Source: Mycolicibacterium sp. P1-18 (GTDB lineage Bacteria > Actinomycetota > Actinomycetes > Mycobacteriales > Mycobacteriaceae). Taken from it: a DNA stretch of 64,000 nt. The stretch spans positions 682,001-746,000 of the forward strand of contig NZ_NPKR01000001.1 of NCBI RefSeq assembly GCF_008329535.1, written 5' to 3'. Of this stretch, positions 25,087 to 33,735 are shown piece by piece. Numbering within the stretch: position 1 is the stretch's first letter; every line of letters starts with the position of its first letter. Made by a program: the position numbers and the translations under genes. The notes below the pieces were generated by a model that ran no database searches, was not told the origin of the DNA, and worked only from the letters and a program-made list of their open reading frames with translations.

Positions 25087-26583
25087 TTGAGCCTGCACGA
25101 GCTGTACCTGGCCTTGCTGGTGGGCGGCTTCGTGCTGCTGGCCAGCATCGTCGGCACGCGCGTGGCCACCCGGGTCGGCTTCCCCAGTCTGCTGCTGTTC
25201 CTGCTGGTCGGCGTCGCCATCGGCGAGGACGGCCTGGGCCTGCAGTTCGACGACGTCGAGTTGGCCCGCAACATCGGCACCGCCGCGCTGGCCGTCATCC
25301 TGGTCGAGGGCGGCCTGACGACCCGCTTCGCCGACATCCGCAAGGTGATCGCCCCCGCGGGGGCGCTGGCCACGCTCGGCGTGGTGATCAGCCTCGTGGT
25401 CACCGCCACGGGCGCGCACCTGCTGCTCCGCATGGACTGGCAGCTCGCGCTGCTGCTCGGCGCCATCGTGTCCTCGACCGACGCCGCCGCGGTGTTCTCG
25501 GTCCTGCGCGTGCTGCCGCTGCCGCGCCGGGTGGCCGGTCTGCTCGAGGCCGAATCGGGCTTCAACGACGCGCCCGCGGTCATCTTCGTGCTGATGTTCA
25601 GCGCCGTGCCGTTCGTGTTCGAGCCGGAGACCGCCGTCGCCGACCTGGTGTACGAGTTGCTGGCCGGCTCGGCGATCGGGCTCGGCTTCGGCTACTTCGG
25701 GGCGCTGTTGCTGCGCCGGGTCGCCCTGCCCGCGTCCGGGCTCTACCCCATCGGGACGTTCGGGATCGGCATCGTGGCGTTCGCCGCGGCGGGCACCGTA
25801 CACGCCTCCGGCTTCATCGCCGCCTACCTCGCCGCGGTGGTCCTGGCCAATTCCGGGCTGCCGCACCGGTCGGCGACGCGGTCCTTCGCCGAGGGTCTGG
25901 GCTGGCTTGCCCAGATCGGCCTCTTCGTCCTCCTGGGCTTACTGGTCGACCCGAGCGAGCTCGCCTCGGACATCGTGCCCGCGATCGTCGTCGGCCTGGT
26001 GCTGCTGCTCGTCGCGCGGCCGCTGTCGGTGGTGGGATCGCTGGCGGGATTCGGCGTCCCGTTGCGCGAGAAGGTCTTCCTGTCCTGGGCCGGCCTGCGT
26101 GGCGCGGTGCCGATCGTGTTGGCCACGTTCCCGATCGTCGCCGGCGTGCCCGACAGCGACCGCCTACTCAACGTCGTGTTCGTCCTGGTCCTGGTGTTCA
26201 CCCTGCTGCAGGGGCCCAGCCTGCGCCCGTTGGCGCACGCGCTGCGGCTCATCCCGCGCGACTCGCCCCGCGAAATCTACGTCGAGTCCGCGCCGCTCGA
26301 CGTGCTCGAGGCGGAACTGCTGACGCTGACGGTGCGCCCCTCCTCGCGGCTGCACAACGTCACCGTCCTCGAGCTACGGCTGCCCGACCCCAGCGTGATC
26401 ACCCTGATCATCCGCGACGGCCATACCTTCGTCCCGCTGCCCGACACCCGCATCGAAGCCGGCGACGAGCTGCTGATCGTCACCACCACCAAGACCCGGG
26501 CCTCGGCCGAACGCAGGCTCCGCGCCGTCAGCCGTCGAGGAAAGCTCGCCTACTGGTTCGACGAGTACGGCGAGCCGGACTAA
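25087..26583 (+). CDS. Potassium/proton antiporter, CPA family with C-terminal TrkA_C domain (CvrA/NhaP2-like)
   Basis: 498 residues: about 12 membrane segments followed by a soluble RCK-C domain (about residues 410-490). Transport motifs SSTDAAAVFS (about 138), ESGFNDAPAVI (about 157) and WAGLRGAVPIVLA (about 340) match cell-volume-regulating CvrA antiporters. The start is the TTG at 25087, because the conserved N-terminus (LHELYLALLVGGFVLLASI) begins there. The open frame upstream is only the antisense of the TrkA gene. It probably works in K+ homeostasis with the divergent TrkA protein. Confidence 0.88.
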   Translation: MSLHELYLALLVGGFVLLASIVGTRVATRVGFPSLLLFLLVGVAIGEDGLGLQFDDVELARNIGTAALAVILVEGGLTTRFADIRKVIAPAGALATLGVVISLVVTATGAHLLLRMDWQLALLLGAIVSSTDAAAVFSVLRVLPLPRRVAGLLEAESGFNDAPAVIFVLMFSAVPFVFEPETAVADLVYELLAGSAIGLGFGYFGALLLRRVALPASGLYPIGTFGIGIVAFAAAGTVHASGFIAAYLAAVVLANSGLPHRSATRSFAEGLGWLAQIGLFVLLGLLVDPSELASDIVPAIVVGLVLLLVARPLSVVGSLAGFGVPLREKVFLSWAGLRGAVPIVLATFPIVAGVPDSDRLLNVVFVLVLVFTLLQGPSLRPLAHALRLIPRDSPREIYVESAPLDVLEAELLTLTVRPSSRLHNVTVLELRLPDPSVITLIIRDGHTFVPLPDTRIEAGDELLIVTTTKTRASAERRLRAVSRRGKLAYWFDEYGEPD

Positions 26584-26590
26584 CGCCCGC

Positions 26591-26647
26591 CGACTCTGCG
26601 GCTACTGCGCAGAAGTGCGAGTAGGCGCCACGGTGAACGCAGAGTCG
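26591..26647. terminator. Long inverted repeat between convergent genes
   Basis: CGACTCTGCG (26591-26600) and CGCAGAGTCG (26638-26647) are perfect 10-bp inverted arms with a 37-base loop that itself can pair (CTGCG with CGCAG). It sits exactly between the antiporter and Cdh stops. No T run follows, as is common in mycobacteria. Confidence 0.55.
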
Positions 26648-26652
26648 AGGCC

Positions 26653-27420
26653 TCACTTGCCCGGCAGCGTGGCCGCCACCCGCGGGCAGGAGTCGTGGTC
26701 CTGCAACTCTTCTCCCGCGGCCTCGTTGCCGGTCGCGGCGTCGGCCCGGTCGGTCAGGACCACGAAACCCGGCTGGCCGTCGGCGTCCACCGAGCCGGCC
26801 ACCACCAGGGTGCGAGAAGCCATGTCGTCGCGCGCGCCGGTCACCCCGTCGGCCAGCAGGTCGAACGGGTTGGGCCCCAAGTCGTCGCCGGCGACGGACA
26901 TGGCGTCGTACCGATGCCCGGCCAGCTCGACGGGGAAGGGCGCCCACGCCGAGCCCACCGCGCTGCCGTAACGGGTCAGGGCGTCGTGCACGTCGGGCCG
27001 CAGGCAGTCGACGTGGATGTGCAACTGGTCCTGCGACCGCGCGACCGCCGAGTTGATCGCCAGGCTCATCCACTGTCGCGGAAGTTCCGCGCCCGCCCGC
27101 TCGTCGACGAAGGACCTCGCGCGCCATGCCGCCGCGAAGTAGTTCGGCGCGGTGGGGGCGAGGATCGCCGGATCGTCTATGCCGGAGGACCTTTCGGTCG
27201 GGATCAACAGAAACTGCGTGGCGCCGACGAGGTCCTTGAGCACGGCGGAACCTTCCGCGAGGTCGACGCGGGCGCACGGCGCGGGGTCATCCTGCGCCAC
27301 CTGGTTCGGCACGCACTGGCCGGACACGATGTTCCACAGCGCGCTCGGGTCTGCGTGAACGGCTGCCGAGGTCGCCAACGCGACGACGAGTGACACCACC
27401 ACCATCAGACCGGTTCGCAC
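26653..27420 (-). CDS. CDP-diacylglycerol diphosphatase-like protein (Cdh family), exported
   Basis: 255 residues. The N-terminal hydrophobic signal (residues 1-23, ending AAVHA-D) is followed by the Cdh domain: LWNIVSGQC near 29, QFLLIPTERSSGIDDP near 68, and the HIT-like QDQLHIHVDC near 130 that carries the catalytic histidines. It ends with LQDHDSC, as in M. tuberculosis Cdh (Rv2289). It hydrolyses CDP-diacylglycerol or similar pyrophosphates. GTG start at 27420; an ATG five codons later is possible. 14 bases downstream of the DJ-1 gene on the same strand. Confidence 0.82.
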   Translation of the reverse strand: MRTGLMVVVSLVVALATSAAVHADPSALWNIVSGQCVPNQVAQDDPAPCARVDLAEGSAVLKDLVGATQFLLIPTERSSGIDDPAILAPTAPNYFAAAWRARSFVDERAGAELPRQWMSLAINSAVARSQDQLHIHVDCLRPDVHDALTRYGSAVGSAWAPFPVELAGHRYDAMSVAGDDLGPNPFDLLADGVTGARDDMASRTLVVAGSVDADGQPGFVVLTDRADAATGNEAAGEELQDHDSCPRVAATLPGK

Positions 27421-27433
27421 GCCTGCGATCCTG

Positions 27434-28051
27434 TCAGACGACCGCCGCGGGTCGCACGAGGTAGGGCCCGACGTTGCGCATGGCCTGGCGCACGTAATCG
27501 TCCTTCTCGCCCACCGGCGCCACGTAGTGCAAGGCGCTCTCGGCCGCCTCGACGTCGACCAGTCGGGCGATGAGCCACGCGGCCAGATAAGGCGACGCCA
27601 GACAGCCGCCCGCGGTGGCGACGTCCCCCCTGGCGAAGAACGGTTGGGGCAAGACCTCCACTCCGGCGTCCAGGACCCACGGCTTCGTCGTCAGATCCGT
27701 GCACGCCGGGACGCCGTCGAGCAGTCCGAGCTTGGCCAGCACGAGGGTTCCCGAACACTGTGCCGCCAGCAGTTGCCGGGCCGGGTCCAGGCGCAGCCGT
27801 GCCATCAGCGCGCGATCGGCGACGACCTCGCGGGTCTGCATGCCGCTCCCGACGAGCACGGCGTCGGCGGTACAGGCCTCCTCGAGGCTGGCCATGGATT
27901 CGACGACGACGCCGTTCATCGACCGGACCCGCGGGGTCGGGCTGGCGATGGACACCCGCCAGCCCGGCAGCTTCACGCGGTTGAGGACGCCGAGTGCGAT
28001 GAGCGAATCGAGTTCGTTGAAGCCCTCGAAGGTGAGGATGGCGATGTGCAT
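27434..28051 (-). CDS. DJ-1/PfpI-family (GATase1-like) protein
   Basis: 205 residues. The nucleophile-elbow cysteine lies in AAQCSGTLVLAKLG near residue 99, with AVLVGSGMQTR before it, as in DJ-1/PfpI proteins (isonitrile hydratases, glyoxalase III and transcription-factor GATase domains share this fold). No helix-turn-helix is fused here. The ATG at 28051 is chosen; a longer frame to 28084 would run into the divergent operator. It is divergent from the MocR regulator, which may control it. Confidence 0.8.
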   Translation of the reverse strand: MHIAILTFEGFNELDSLIALGVLNRVKLPGWRVSIASPTPRVRSMNGVVVESMASLEEACTADAVLVGSGMQTREVVADRALMARLRLDPARQLLAAQCSGTLVLAKLGLLDGVPACTDLTTKPWVLDAGVEVLPQPFFARGDVATAGGCLASPYLAAWLIARLVDVEAAESALHYVAPVGEKDDYVRQAMRNVGPYLVRPAAVV

Positions 28052-28078
28052 GGCGGCGATCGTATGGTTCCGTGAACG

Positions 28079-28098
28079 TGACAATCAAAGAATTGTCA
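28079..28098. promoter_or_regulatory. Inverted repeat in the MocR / DJ-1 divergent promoter
   Basis: TGACAAT (28079-28085) and ATTGTCA (28092-28098) are perfect arms around CAAAGA. A third half-site ACAAT follows at 28104-28108, 6 bases before the MocR GTG. Three phased ACAAT/ATTGT half-sites suit autoregulation by a GntR/MocR protein. Confidence 0.55.
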
Positions 28099-28114
28099 TG
28101 CATACAATCGCCCG

Positions 28115-29449
28115 GTGGCGCCGTCGAGGTACAAGGGTGTGGTCGACTCGATGGCCGCCGACATCCGCTCGGGTCGGCTTCCTGCAGGCACCCGTCTGCC
28201 GACCCATCGCCGGCTGGCCGCCGCGGAGGGGCTCGCCGTCGTCACCGCCTCGAGGGTCTACGCCGAACTCGAGGCCATGGGGCTCGTCAGCGGCGAACGC
28301 GGCCGCGGCACCTTCGTCCGCGACACCACGCTGTCCCCCGGCCATGGCGTCGACCAGAAGACGCTCGGCACCGACGTGGCCGACCTGAACTTCAACTACC
28401 CGTCGCTGCCCGGCCAGACCGAACTCTTGCGACGGGCTCTTCGCGACCTGGCCTCCGGGGGCGACCTGGCCGCGCTGCTGCGCTACCAGCCCCACGGCGG
28501 CCGGCCTCACGAACGGCACTCGGCCGCAATTCATCTCGGCCATCGCGGATTGCGGGTCGACGCCGAACAGGTGCTGCTGGTCAGCGGGGCGCAGCACGGG
28601 CTGGCGGTGACCGCGATGGCGCTCTTGCAGCCGGGTGACGTCGTCGCGGTGGACGCCGTGACCTATCCCGGGTTCAAGGTCCTGGCCGAGAGCCTGCGGG
28701 TCGAGCTGGCACCGCTGTCCGCCGGAACCGACGGCACCGACCTGGACGCCCTCGACAGATTGTGCGCCACCCGACGGGTCCGCGCGGTGTACGCGATGCC
28801 CACGCTGCACAACCCGCTGGGATGGGTGACGACCGACGCCCATCGCGACCGCCTGGTCGAGATCGCGCGGCGTCGCGGCCTGCGGATCATCGAGGACGCC
28901 GCCTACGCTTACCTGGACGACCGCCCGCCGGCGCCGCTCGCCGCGAGGGCACCCGAACTGACCGTGTACGTGACCGGTCTGTCCAAGAGCGTCGCGACCG
29001 GTCTTCGAGTCGGATTCGTGTTCGCACCAACGGAATTGGTCCCGCCCCTGGAGCGGGCGATCCGCGCCACCACCTGGAACACGCCTGCCGTGATGACCGC
29101 GATCGCCTGCCGCTGGCTCGACGACGGCACCGTCGCCCGCCTCGAGACCGCCATGCGCGCCGACGCTCGGGTCCGACAGTCGATCGCCCGCGACGTGCTG
29201 GCGGGCCTGCCGGTGATCGGCCACCCGGCGTCGTACTTCCTGTGGCTTCCCCTGCCCGAGGAGGTGCGGGCCGACAGGGTCGCGGCCGCGCTGGCAGACC
29301 AGCGGGTGTCGGTGGCCACCGCCGAACCGTTCGCCGTCGGCCACGTGCCGCAGGCGCTTCGCATCGCCCTGGGCTCCGCCGCGCCCGACGTCCTGCGCGA
29401 CGCCCTGGGCACGGTCAGACGGGTCGTCGACGACCAGACGCATCTCTGA
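28115..29449 (+). CDS. MocR-type regulator: GntR HTH fused to PLP-dependent aminotransferase domain
   Basis: 444 residues. The N-terminal winged HTH covers about 1-70 (SGRLPAGTRLPTHRRLAAAEGLAVVTASRVYAEL). A fold-type I aminotransferase domain follows, with NPLGWVTT near 235, the Asp of IIEDAAYAYLDD near 260, and the PLP Lys in YVTGLSKSVATGLRVGF near 290. MocR proteins sense PLP or amino compounds. The GTG at 28115 gives the natural N-terminus. It may regulate the divergent DJ-1/PfpI gene and itself. Confidence 0.88.
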   Translation: MAPSRYKGVVDSMAADIRSGRLPAGTRLPTHRRLAAAEGLAVVTASRVYAELEAMGLVSGERGRGTFVRDTTLSPGHGVDQKTLGTDVADLNFNYPSLPGQTELLRRALRDLASGGDLAALLRYQPHGGRPHERHSAAIHLGHRGLRVDAEQVLLVSGAQHGLAVTAMALLQPGDVVAVDAVTYPGFKVLAESLRVELAPLSAGTDGTDLDALDRLCATRRVRAVYAMPTLHNPLGWVTTDAHRDRLVEIARRRGLRIIEDAAYAYLDDRPPAPLAARAPELTVYVTGLSKSVATGLRVGFVFAPTELVPPLERAIRATTWNTPAVMTAIACRWLDDGTVARLETAMRADARVRQSIARDVLAGLPVIGHPASYFLWLPLPEEVRADRVAAALADQRVSVATAEPFAVGHVPQALRIALGSAAPDVLRDALGTVRRVVDDQTHL

Positions 29450-29476
29450 CGTCTCAGGAACCATGCCCCGGAGGGC

Positions 29477-29501
29477 GGTTCGACCGGTGCGGGTCCGGGT
29501 A
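29477..29501 (+). promoter_or_regulatory. SigF-like promoter upstream of the YeaQ/GlsB-type gene
   Basis: GGTTC at 29477-29481 and GGGTA at 29497-29501 are separated by 15 bases. The mycobacterial SigF consensus is GGTTT-N15-17-GGGTA, so one base differs. Transcription would begin about 30 bases before the ATG at 29542, fitting a stress-induced envelope protein. Confidence 0.6.
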
Positions 29502-29541
29502 CCTCCGGTGCACTCGTCTCGTCACAGCCCTAGGAGTGGAC

Positions 29542-29820
29542 ATGATCGGAACAATCATCGGCGCCATCGTCGTCGGTCTCATCGTGGGCGCCCTCGCCCG
29601 TCTCGTCATGCCGGGCAAACAGAACATCGGCATGATCATGACCATCGTGTTGGGCGCCGTCGGGTCCTTCCTCGGCACCTGGGTGGCCTACAAGCTCGGA
29701 TACTCCAATCAGAACGGCGGCTTCAAGATCGTGCCGTTCCTGGTGGGCGTGATCTTCGCAGTCGTGCTGATCGCCGGCTACCTCGGCATCACCGGTCGTC
29801 GCGGCGCCAAGACCCGCTGA
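29542..29820 (+). CDS. GlsB/YeaQ/YmgE-family small membrane protein
   Basis: 92 residues, three hydrophobic helices with the family's signature ARLVMPGKQNIGMIMTIVLG near residue 20 and a Gly-rich second helix (GAVGSFLG). Annotated in databases as transglycosylase-associated; the biochemical role is unknown, though members are often stress-induced. ATG with an AGGAGTGG ribosome site. A paralogue lies at 48999-49280. Confidence 0.9.
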   Translation: MIGTIIGAIVVGLIVGALARLVMPGKQNIGMIMTIVLGAVGSFLGTWVAYKLGYSNQNGGFKIVPFLVGVIFAVVLIAGYLGITGRRGAKTR

Positions 29821-29824
29821 CGCC

Positions 29825-30244
29825 ATGACCACGGCAAAGGATCTGCACGGGGATCCGCACGTCGAGCGGTACCTCGAGACCAACGGCGAGGACGGCTACC
29901 ACTGGCGCAACGGGACCAAGATCCTGATCCTGTTCACCAAGGGCCGCAAGTCCGGCGAGCAGCGCAGCCACGCGCTGATCTTCGAGGACTGGAACGACGC
30001 ACACCTCGTCGTCGCGTCCAAGGGCGGCACCGACGCCCCGCCCGCCTGGTTCCTGAACCTGCAGGCCGACCCGAGGGCCGAGATCCAAATCAAGGGCGAC
30101 CGCTTCCCGGTGCACGCGCGCGTGGCCACCGAGGAGGAGAAGCCCGAGATGTGGGCGAAGATGACCGCTGCGTGGCCGGACTACGACGACTACCAGAGCA
30201 AGACCGACCGGGAGATCCCGGTGGTCGTGCTCGACCGGATCTGA
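29825..30244 (+). CDS. Deazaflavin (F420)-dependent nitroreductase/quinone-reductase family protein (Ddn-like)
   Basis: 139 residues, split-barrel flavin/deazaflavin-binding family of mycobacteria. The conserved core is LFTKGRKSGEQRSHALIF near residue 38, then LVVASKGGTDAPPAWFLNL near 60, the typical F420-binding pattern. Family members use F420H2 to reduce quinones or nitro compounds. It starts 4 bases after the YeaQ gene, so probably shares its SigF-like promoter. It runs convergent to the Rieske oxygenase gene with one base between the stops. Confidence 0.87.
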   Translation: MTTAKDLHGDPHVERYLETNGEDGYHWRNGTKILILFTKGRKSGEQRSHALIFEDWNDAHLVVASKGGTDAPPAWFLNLQADPRAEIQIKGDRFPVHARVATEEEKPEMWAKMTAAWPDYDDYQSKTDREIPVVVLDRI

Positions 30245-30245
30245 A

Positions 30246-31385
30246 CTAGGCCACGGCGTCTCGGCGCGAGAGGTTCTCCTCGACCTCCTGCTGCCACACC
30301 CCGTAGGCGTGCGTGGTGTCGACCTCGAGTTCGAAGCGGTCGACCATGTCGTCGGTGACGTCGCCGACGTCGACGTAGAACTGCTCGTACCACCGCCGGT
30401 GCTGATAGACCGCGCCGTCCTCCTCGGTGAGCAGCGGGTTGTCGATGCGCGTCTTGTGCTTCCACACCTCGACGTCGTCGAGGAAGCCCTCGCCGAAGTT
30501 CTTGCTCAGCGTGGCGGCCAGTCGGGTGGCCTTGTCCTCGGGCAGGCCGTCGATCTTCTGGACCGCGACGCCGTACTGCAGGACGAACGAGTTCTGCGTC
30601 ACCGGGTAGTGGCAGTTGATCAGCGCCACTTCGAGGGTGAAGTCCGGGGCGACGTCGTTGTGCAGCCAGTTGATCATGTAGGCAGGCCCGAAGTAGGTCG
30701 CCTCGGACCTGAGATTCGTGCCCTCCCAGAGCTTGTCGTAGTTCTCGGTGGTGTCGGGGCGCGCCTTGGACTCCATGAACTGGCTGGCGGTCTGACCCTC
30801 GATCACGTTCTTGAAGTACGTCGGGTACGCGCGGTGGATGTAGAAGAAGTGGGCCATGTCGACGTTGTTGTCGACGATCTCCCGGCAGTGTGACCCCTCG
30901 ATGAAGATCGAGTTCCACGTCCACGGGGACCACTTGCCCTCGTCGTACCCGTCGATGGTGGGCGGCGTCAGTTCGGCGGGCGGCGTCGAGCCCTCGGGGT
31001 CGTGCCAGACCAGGAGCTGGCCGTTGACCTCCTGGCTCGACCACTTTCGCGTGCGCGCGAGCCGCGGGGTGCGGCGGGCATAGGGCACCTCGACGCACCG
31101 GCCCGTCGAGCCCTGCCAACGCCAGTCGTGAAACGGACACGCGACCGTGTCGCCCTTGACGGTTCCCATCGACAGGTCGCCGCCCATGTGCCGGCAATAG
31201 CCGTCGAGCGCGTGAAGCTGGCCGTCGGAGTCGGCGAAGACGACCAGGCGCGTGCCGAAGGCGTTCACCCCGTGCGGCGCGCCGTCGCGGAAGGACTCCG
31301 CCAAACCGAGACAGTGCCATCCCCTGGCGAATCGCGTCATGGGCGTGCCCGCGTCGATGTCGCGGATCTGGTCAACGGCAGTCAT
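30246..31385 (-). CDS. Rieske-type oxygenase (KshA-like, 3-ketosteroid 9-alpha-hydroxylase oxygenase)
   Basis: 379 residues. Rieske [2Fe-2S] ligands CRHMGG and CPFHDW near residues 67-90; the mononuclear-iron motif NNVDMAHFFYIH near 175-186. Length and order match KshA, which with reductase KshB opens the steroid B ring. Mycobacteria carry several KshA homologues, so the exact sterol substrate is open. The ATG at 31385 has a GGAAGGAT ribosome site. It is divergent from a TetR gene with a palindrome between them. Confidence 0.83.
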   Translation of the reverse strand: MTAVDQIRDIDAGTPMTRFARGWHCLGLAESFRDGAPHGVNAFGTRLVVFADSDGQLHALDGYCRHMGGDLSMGTVKGDTVACPFHDWRWQGSTGRCVEVPYARRTPRLARTRKWSSQEVNGQLLVWHDPEGSTPPAELTPPTIDGYDEGKWSPWTWNSIFIEGSHCREIVDNNVDMAHFFYIHRAYPTYFKNVIEGQTASQFMESKARPDTTENYDKLWEGTNLRSEATYFGPAYMINWLHNDVAPDFTLEVALINCHYPVTQNSFVLQYGVAVQKIDGLPEDKATRLAATLSKNFGEGFLDDVEVWKHKTRIDNPLLTEEDGAVYQHRRWYEQFYVDVGDVTDDMVDRFELEVDTTHAYGVWQQEVEENLSRRDAVA

Positions 31386-31420
31386 GGTGCATCCTTCCGG
31401 CGGGCTGGCCGACGACCGAG

Positions 31421-31438
31421 TTAAGCACATCCGCTTAA
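31421..31438. promoter_or_regulatory. TetR operator candidate between Rieske oxygenase and TetR gene
   Basis: TTAAGC (31421-31426) and GCTTAA (31433-31438) are perfect inverted arms with a 6-bp spacer. It lies 36 bases upstream of the oxygenase ATG and 31 bases upstream of the TetR GTG. Confidence 0.6.
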
Positions 31439-31468
31439 TCCGTGTCGAGGAACGCCTAGGATCGGCTC

Positions 31469-32050
31469 GTGGATCGTGGAACCCGGTCGAAGGACGCGCT
31501 GCTCGACGCCGCCGAGAGGCTCATCGCCGAGCACGGGTTCGAGGTGCCGCTGCGCGACATCGCCAAGGCGGCCGGCCAGCGCAACAACTCGGCGGTCAAC
31601 TACCACTTCCGTAGCAGGCAGGACCTCGTCGACGCCGTGGTGGCCCGCCGCCTGCTGCCCATGGAACTGGAGCGCGAACGCATGCTCGGCGAACTCCAAC
31701 CCGACGCCGACGCGCACGCGCTGATGCGGGTGCTCGTCCTGCCGCTGCTGCGGCTCGAGAGCACGCACTACGCCCGCTTCCTTCAGATGGTCGGACCCCG
31801 GTTGCGAACGGAGCCAATGAATTCCGCCGAAACCGCCTGGCCGCGGGTGCTCGACGCGCTGTCCCACGCCGTACCGGGCGCCGACCGCAGGACGCGTCAC
31901 CGCCGCGTCGCCGCGGTCGCCACCGCGATGTTCGCCCTGGCCGCGGAGCACGAGCGGGCGGCGCAGGACGGCGCCGATCCCGGAGATCCCGAGGAGATCG
32001 TGCACATGCTCGCGGCCATGCTCACGGCCACCGCGCCCCGGCTCGTGTGA
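31469..32050 (+). CDS. TetR/AcrR-family regulator
   Basis: 193 residues. HTH at about 8-52 (LRDIAKAAGQRNNSAVNYHFRSRQDLVDAVV) and a C-terminal TetR ligand domain. The NNSAVNYHF recognition helix belongs to a mycobacterial subgroup that regulates neighbouring catabolic genes. GTG start. It probably represses the divergent KshA-like gene through the palindrome at 31421-31438. Confidence 0.83.
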   Translation: MDRGTRSKDALLDAAERLIAEHGFEVPLRDIAKAAGQRNNSAVNYHFRSRQDLVDAVVARRLLPMELERERMLGELQPDADAHALMRVLVLPLLRLESTHYARFLQMVGPRLRTEPMNSAETAWPRVLDALSHAVPGADRRTRHRRVAAVATAMFALAAEHERAAQDGADPGDPEEIVHMLAAMLTATAPRLV

Positions 32051-32065
32051 CGCTAGAGTGCGACG

Positions 32066-32524
32066 ATGACCCAGGAGCCGTTGGTGCCGGATGACTTCGA
32101 CGTGCCACGCGAGTTGCGGGCGGCACGATTTCGGCTCGAACCGCTTGGCCCAGAACACAACGCGTCTGATCTCGACGCCTGGACCTCGAGCATCGACCAC
32201 ATTCGGCGAACCCCGGGTTTCGAGGGCCGCGACTGGCCACCGGAGGGCGGCTTGCCGTCGGAGGCCAACCTCGACGACCTGGTTCGGCACGCCGACGAAT
32301 TCGACCGTCGGGTCGCCTTCGCCTACACCGTCCTCGCGCCCGAGGCCGAACCCCAGAACGTGATCGGGTGCCTCTACGTCGACCCCGGACCGCGGCCCGG
32401 CGTGGCGGACGTGCGGTCGTGGGTGCGCGCCGACGTCGCCGATCTCGATCTCGTTCTGCGCCAGGAGGTTCGGCAGTGGCTCGCCGACGTCTGGCCGTTC
32501 GACGAGGTGCTCTACGCCGGCTGA
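32066..32524 (+). CDS. GNAT-like acetyltransferase-related protein
   Basis: 152 residues. The sequence ARFRLEPLGPEHNASDLDAW near residue 20 and AYTVL...NVIGCLYV near 88-110 resemble GNAT strands, and WVRADVADLDL follows. The usual Q/RxxGxG/A acetyl-CoA loop is not evident, so catalytic activity is uncertain. It starts 15 bases after the TetR gene, on the same strand. Confidence 0.55.
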   Translation: MTQEPLVPDDFDVPRELRAARFRLEPLGPEHNASDLDAWTSSIDHIRRTPGFEGRDWPPEGGLPSEANLDDLVRHADEFDRRVAFAYTVLAPEAEPQNVIGCLYVDPGPRPGVADVRSWVRADVADLDLVLRQEVRQWLADVWPFDEVLYAG

Positions 32525-32528
32525 CGCA

Positions 32529-33560
32529 CTAGGAGGCCGGGTCGAGGATCGCCTTCACGCAGTCCGGGCTGCGCGCCGCCACCGCGGCGTAGGCGTCGGC
32601 CGCGGCCGTCAGCGGGAAGCGGTGGGTGAAGATCCCGTCGGTGCGCAGCGACCCACTCGTCACCAGCGGAAGCAGGTCGACCCACGTCTGCTGGATCGGG
32701 GCGGTGGTCATGCGCAGGGTGAGGTTGCGGATCAGCGCCATCAGGATGGGCAGCGGGTAGGGGTTGAGGTCGTGCACGCCGAGGACGGACACCGTGCCGT
32801 CGGCGCGCACGCACGCCAGCGCGTCGTTCAGGGTCACGTCCAGCGCAACGGTGTCGATCACGCCGTCGGCGCCGCGGCCACCGGTGTGCTCGAGCACCGC
32901 GGCGACGGTCGGACCCTCCAGTGCGGTGGCGCCCGAATCCGCCGCCAGCGCGCGTCGGCCCGCCACGGGGTCCGCGGCCAGGACGGTGCCCGCGCCCTGG
33001 GCGAACGCCGCCCGCACCGCGCAGAGCCCGACGGCGCCGAGGCCGATCACGACGACCGTCCCACCCGGCGGGATGTCGGCCTTCTTCGCGCCGATCCACC
33101 CGGTCGACAGATTGTCGGTCAGCAACAGGGCGGCCTCGTCGTCGACGCCGTCGGGAATCCGGAGGAGCTGAAAGTTGGCGTTGGGCACCGCAACCGCGGT
33201 GGCCTGGCCCCCACCGAGCACGCCGGAACCGAAGATCTGCATGCCGTGCACACACGTGACGGGGTTGCCCGTCGCGCAGCCGGTGCACTTGCCGCAGCCG
33301 GTGACAGAGGCGGCCAGCACGCGGTCGCCGACGCGCACGTTCGACACCTCAGGACCGACTTCCATAATGGTGCCAACGAATTCGTGGCCGACGGCCACCC
33401 CGTCGCCGACCGGCAGATCGCCGTCGTAGAAGTGCAGATCGGATCCGCAGATCGCCGTCGACTCGACGCCGACCACCGCTCCGTCGGCTCCCGGCGGGAT
33501 CGGATCGGGGGCGTCGCGGACCTCGACGGCGCCGGGACCGGTGATGACGACGTTGCGCAT
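32529..33560 (-). CDS. Zinc-dependent alcohol dehydrogenase (MDR family)
   Basis: 343 residues. Catalytic zinc ligands in STAICGSDLHFYDG (about residue 40) and GHEFVG (about 60). Structural zinc cysteines CGKCTGC plus a later Cys (about 90-103). The NAD(P) motif VVIGLGAVGLCAVRAA is near 170. An enzyme of the threonine/sorbitol-dehydrogenase type; the substrate is unknown. The ATG at 33560 is the natural start (MRNVVITGPG); the frame is open further upstream without homology. Confidence 0.85.
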   Translation of the reverse strand: MRNVVITGPGAVEVRDAPDPIPPGADGAVVGVESTAICGSDLHFYDGDLPVGDGVAVGHEFVGTIMEVGPEVSNVRVGDRVLAASVTGCGKCTGCATGNPVTCVHGMQIFGSGVLGGGQATAVAVPNANFQLLRIPDGVDDEAALLLTDNLSTGWIGAKKADIPPGGTVVVIGLGAVGLCAVRAAFAQGAGTVLAADPVAGRRALAADSGATALEGPTVAAVLEHTGGRGADGVIDTVALDVTLNDALACVRADGTVSVLGVHDLNPYPLPILMALIRNLTLRMTTAPIQQTWVDLLPLVTSGSLRTDGIFTHRFPLTAAADAYAAVAARSPDCVKAILDPAS

Positions 33561-33735
33561 CGGGCCGACGCTACCGCCGGGCGGCGTCCGGAGGCGGGTA
33601 ACGCCAGACTTCGACGCGACAGGACGACTGACCTGATCCGACATCCGGTCTCCCACTGTCTCGACGAGACCCGGCGCCGATCAGCCGGGAAGTCGAGTAG
33701 ATCTACCTAGAAGGTGCTGATGCAGAGTGGTTTCC

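Noticed and set aside
28762..29820. 352-codon ORF joining MocR shadow sequence to the YeaQ protein
   Set aside because: Only its last 92 codons (from the ATG at 29542, with a good ribosome site) are real; the rest is an alternative frame of MocR.
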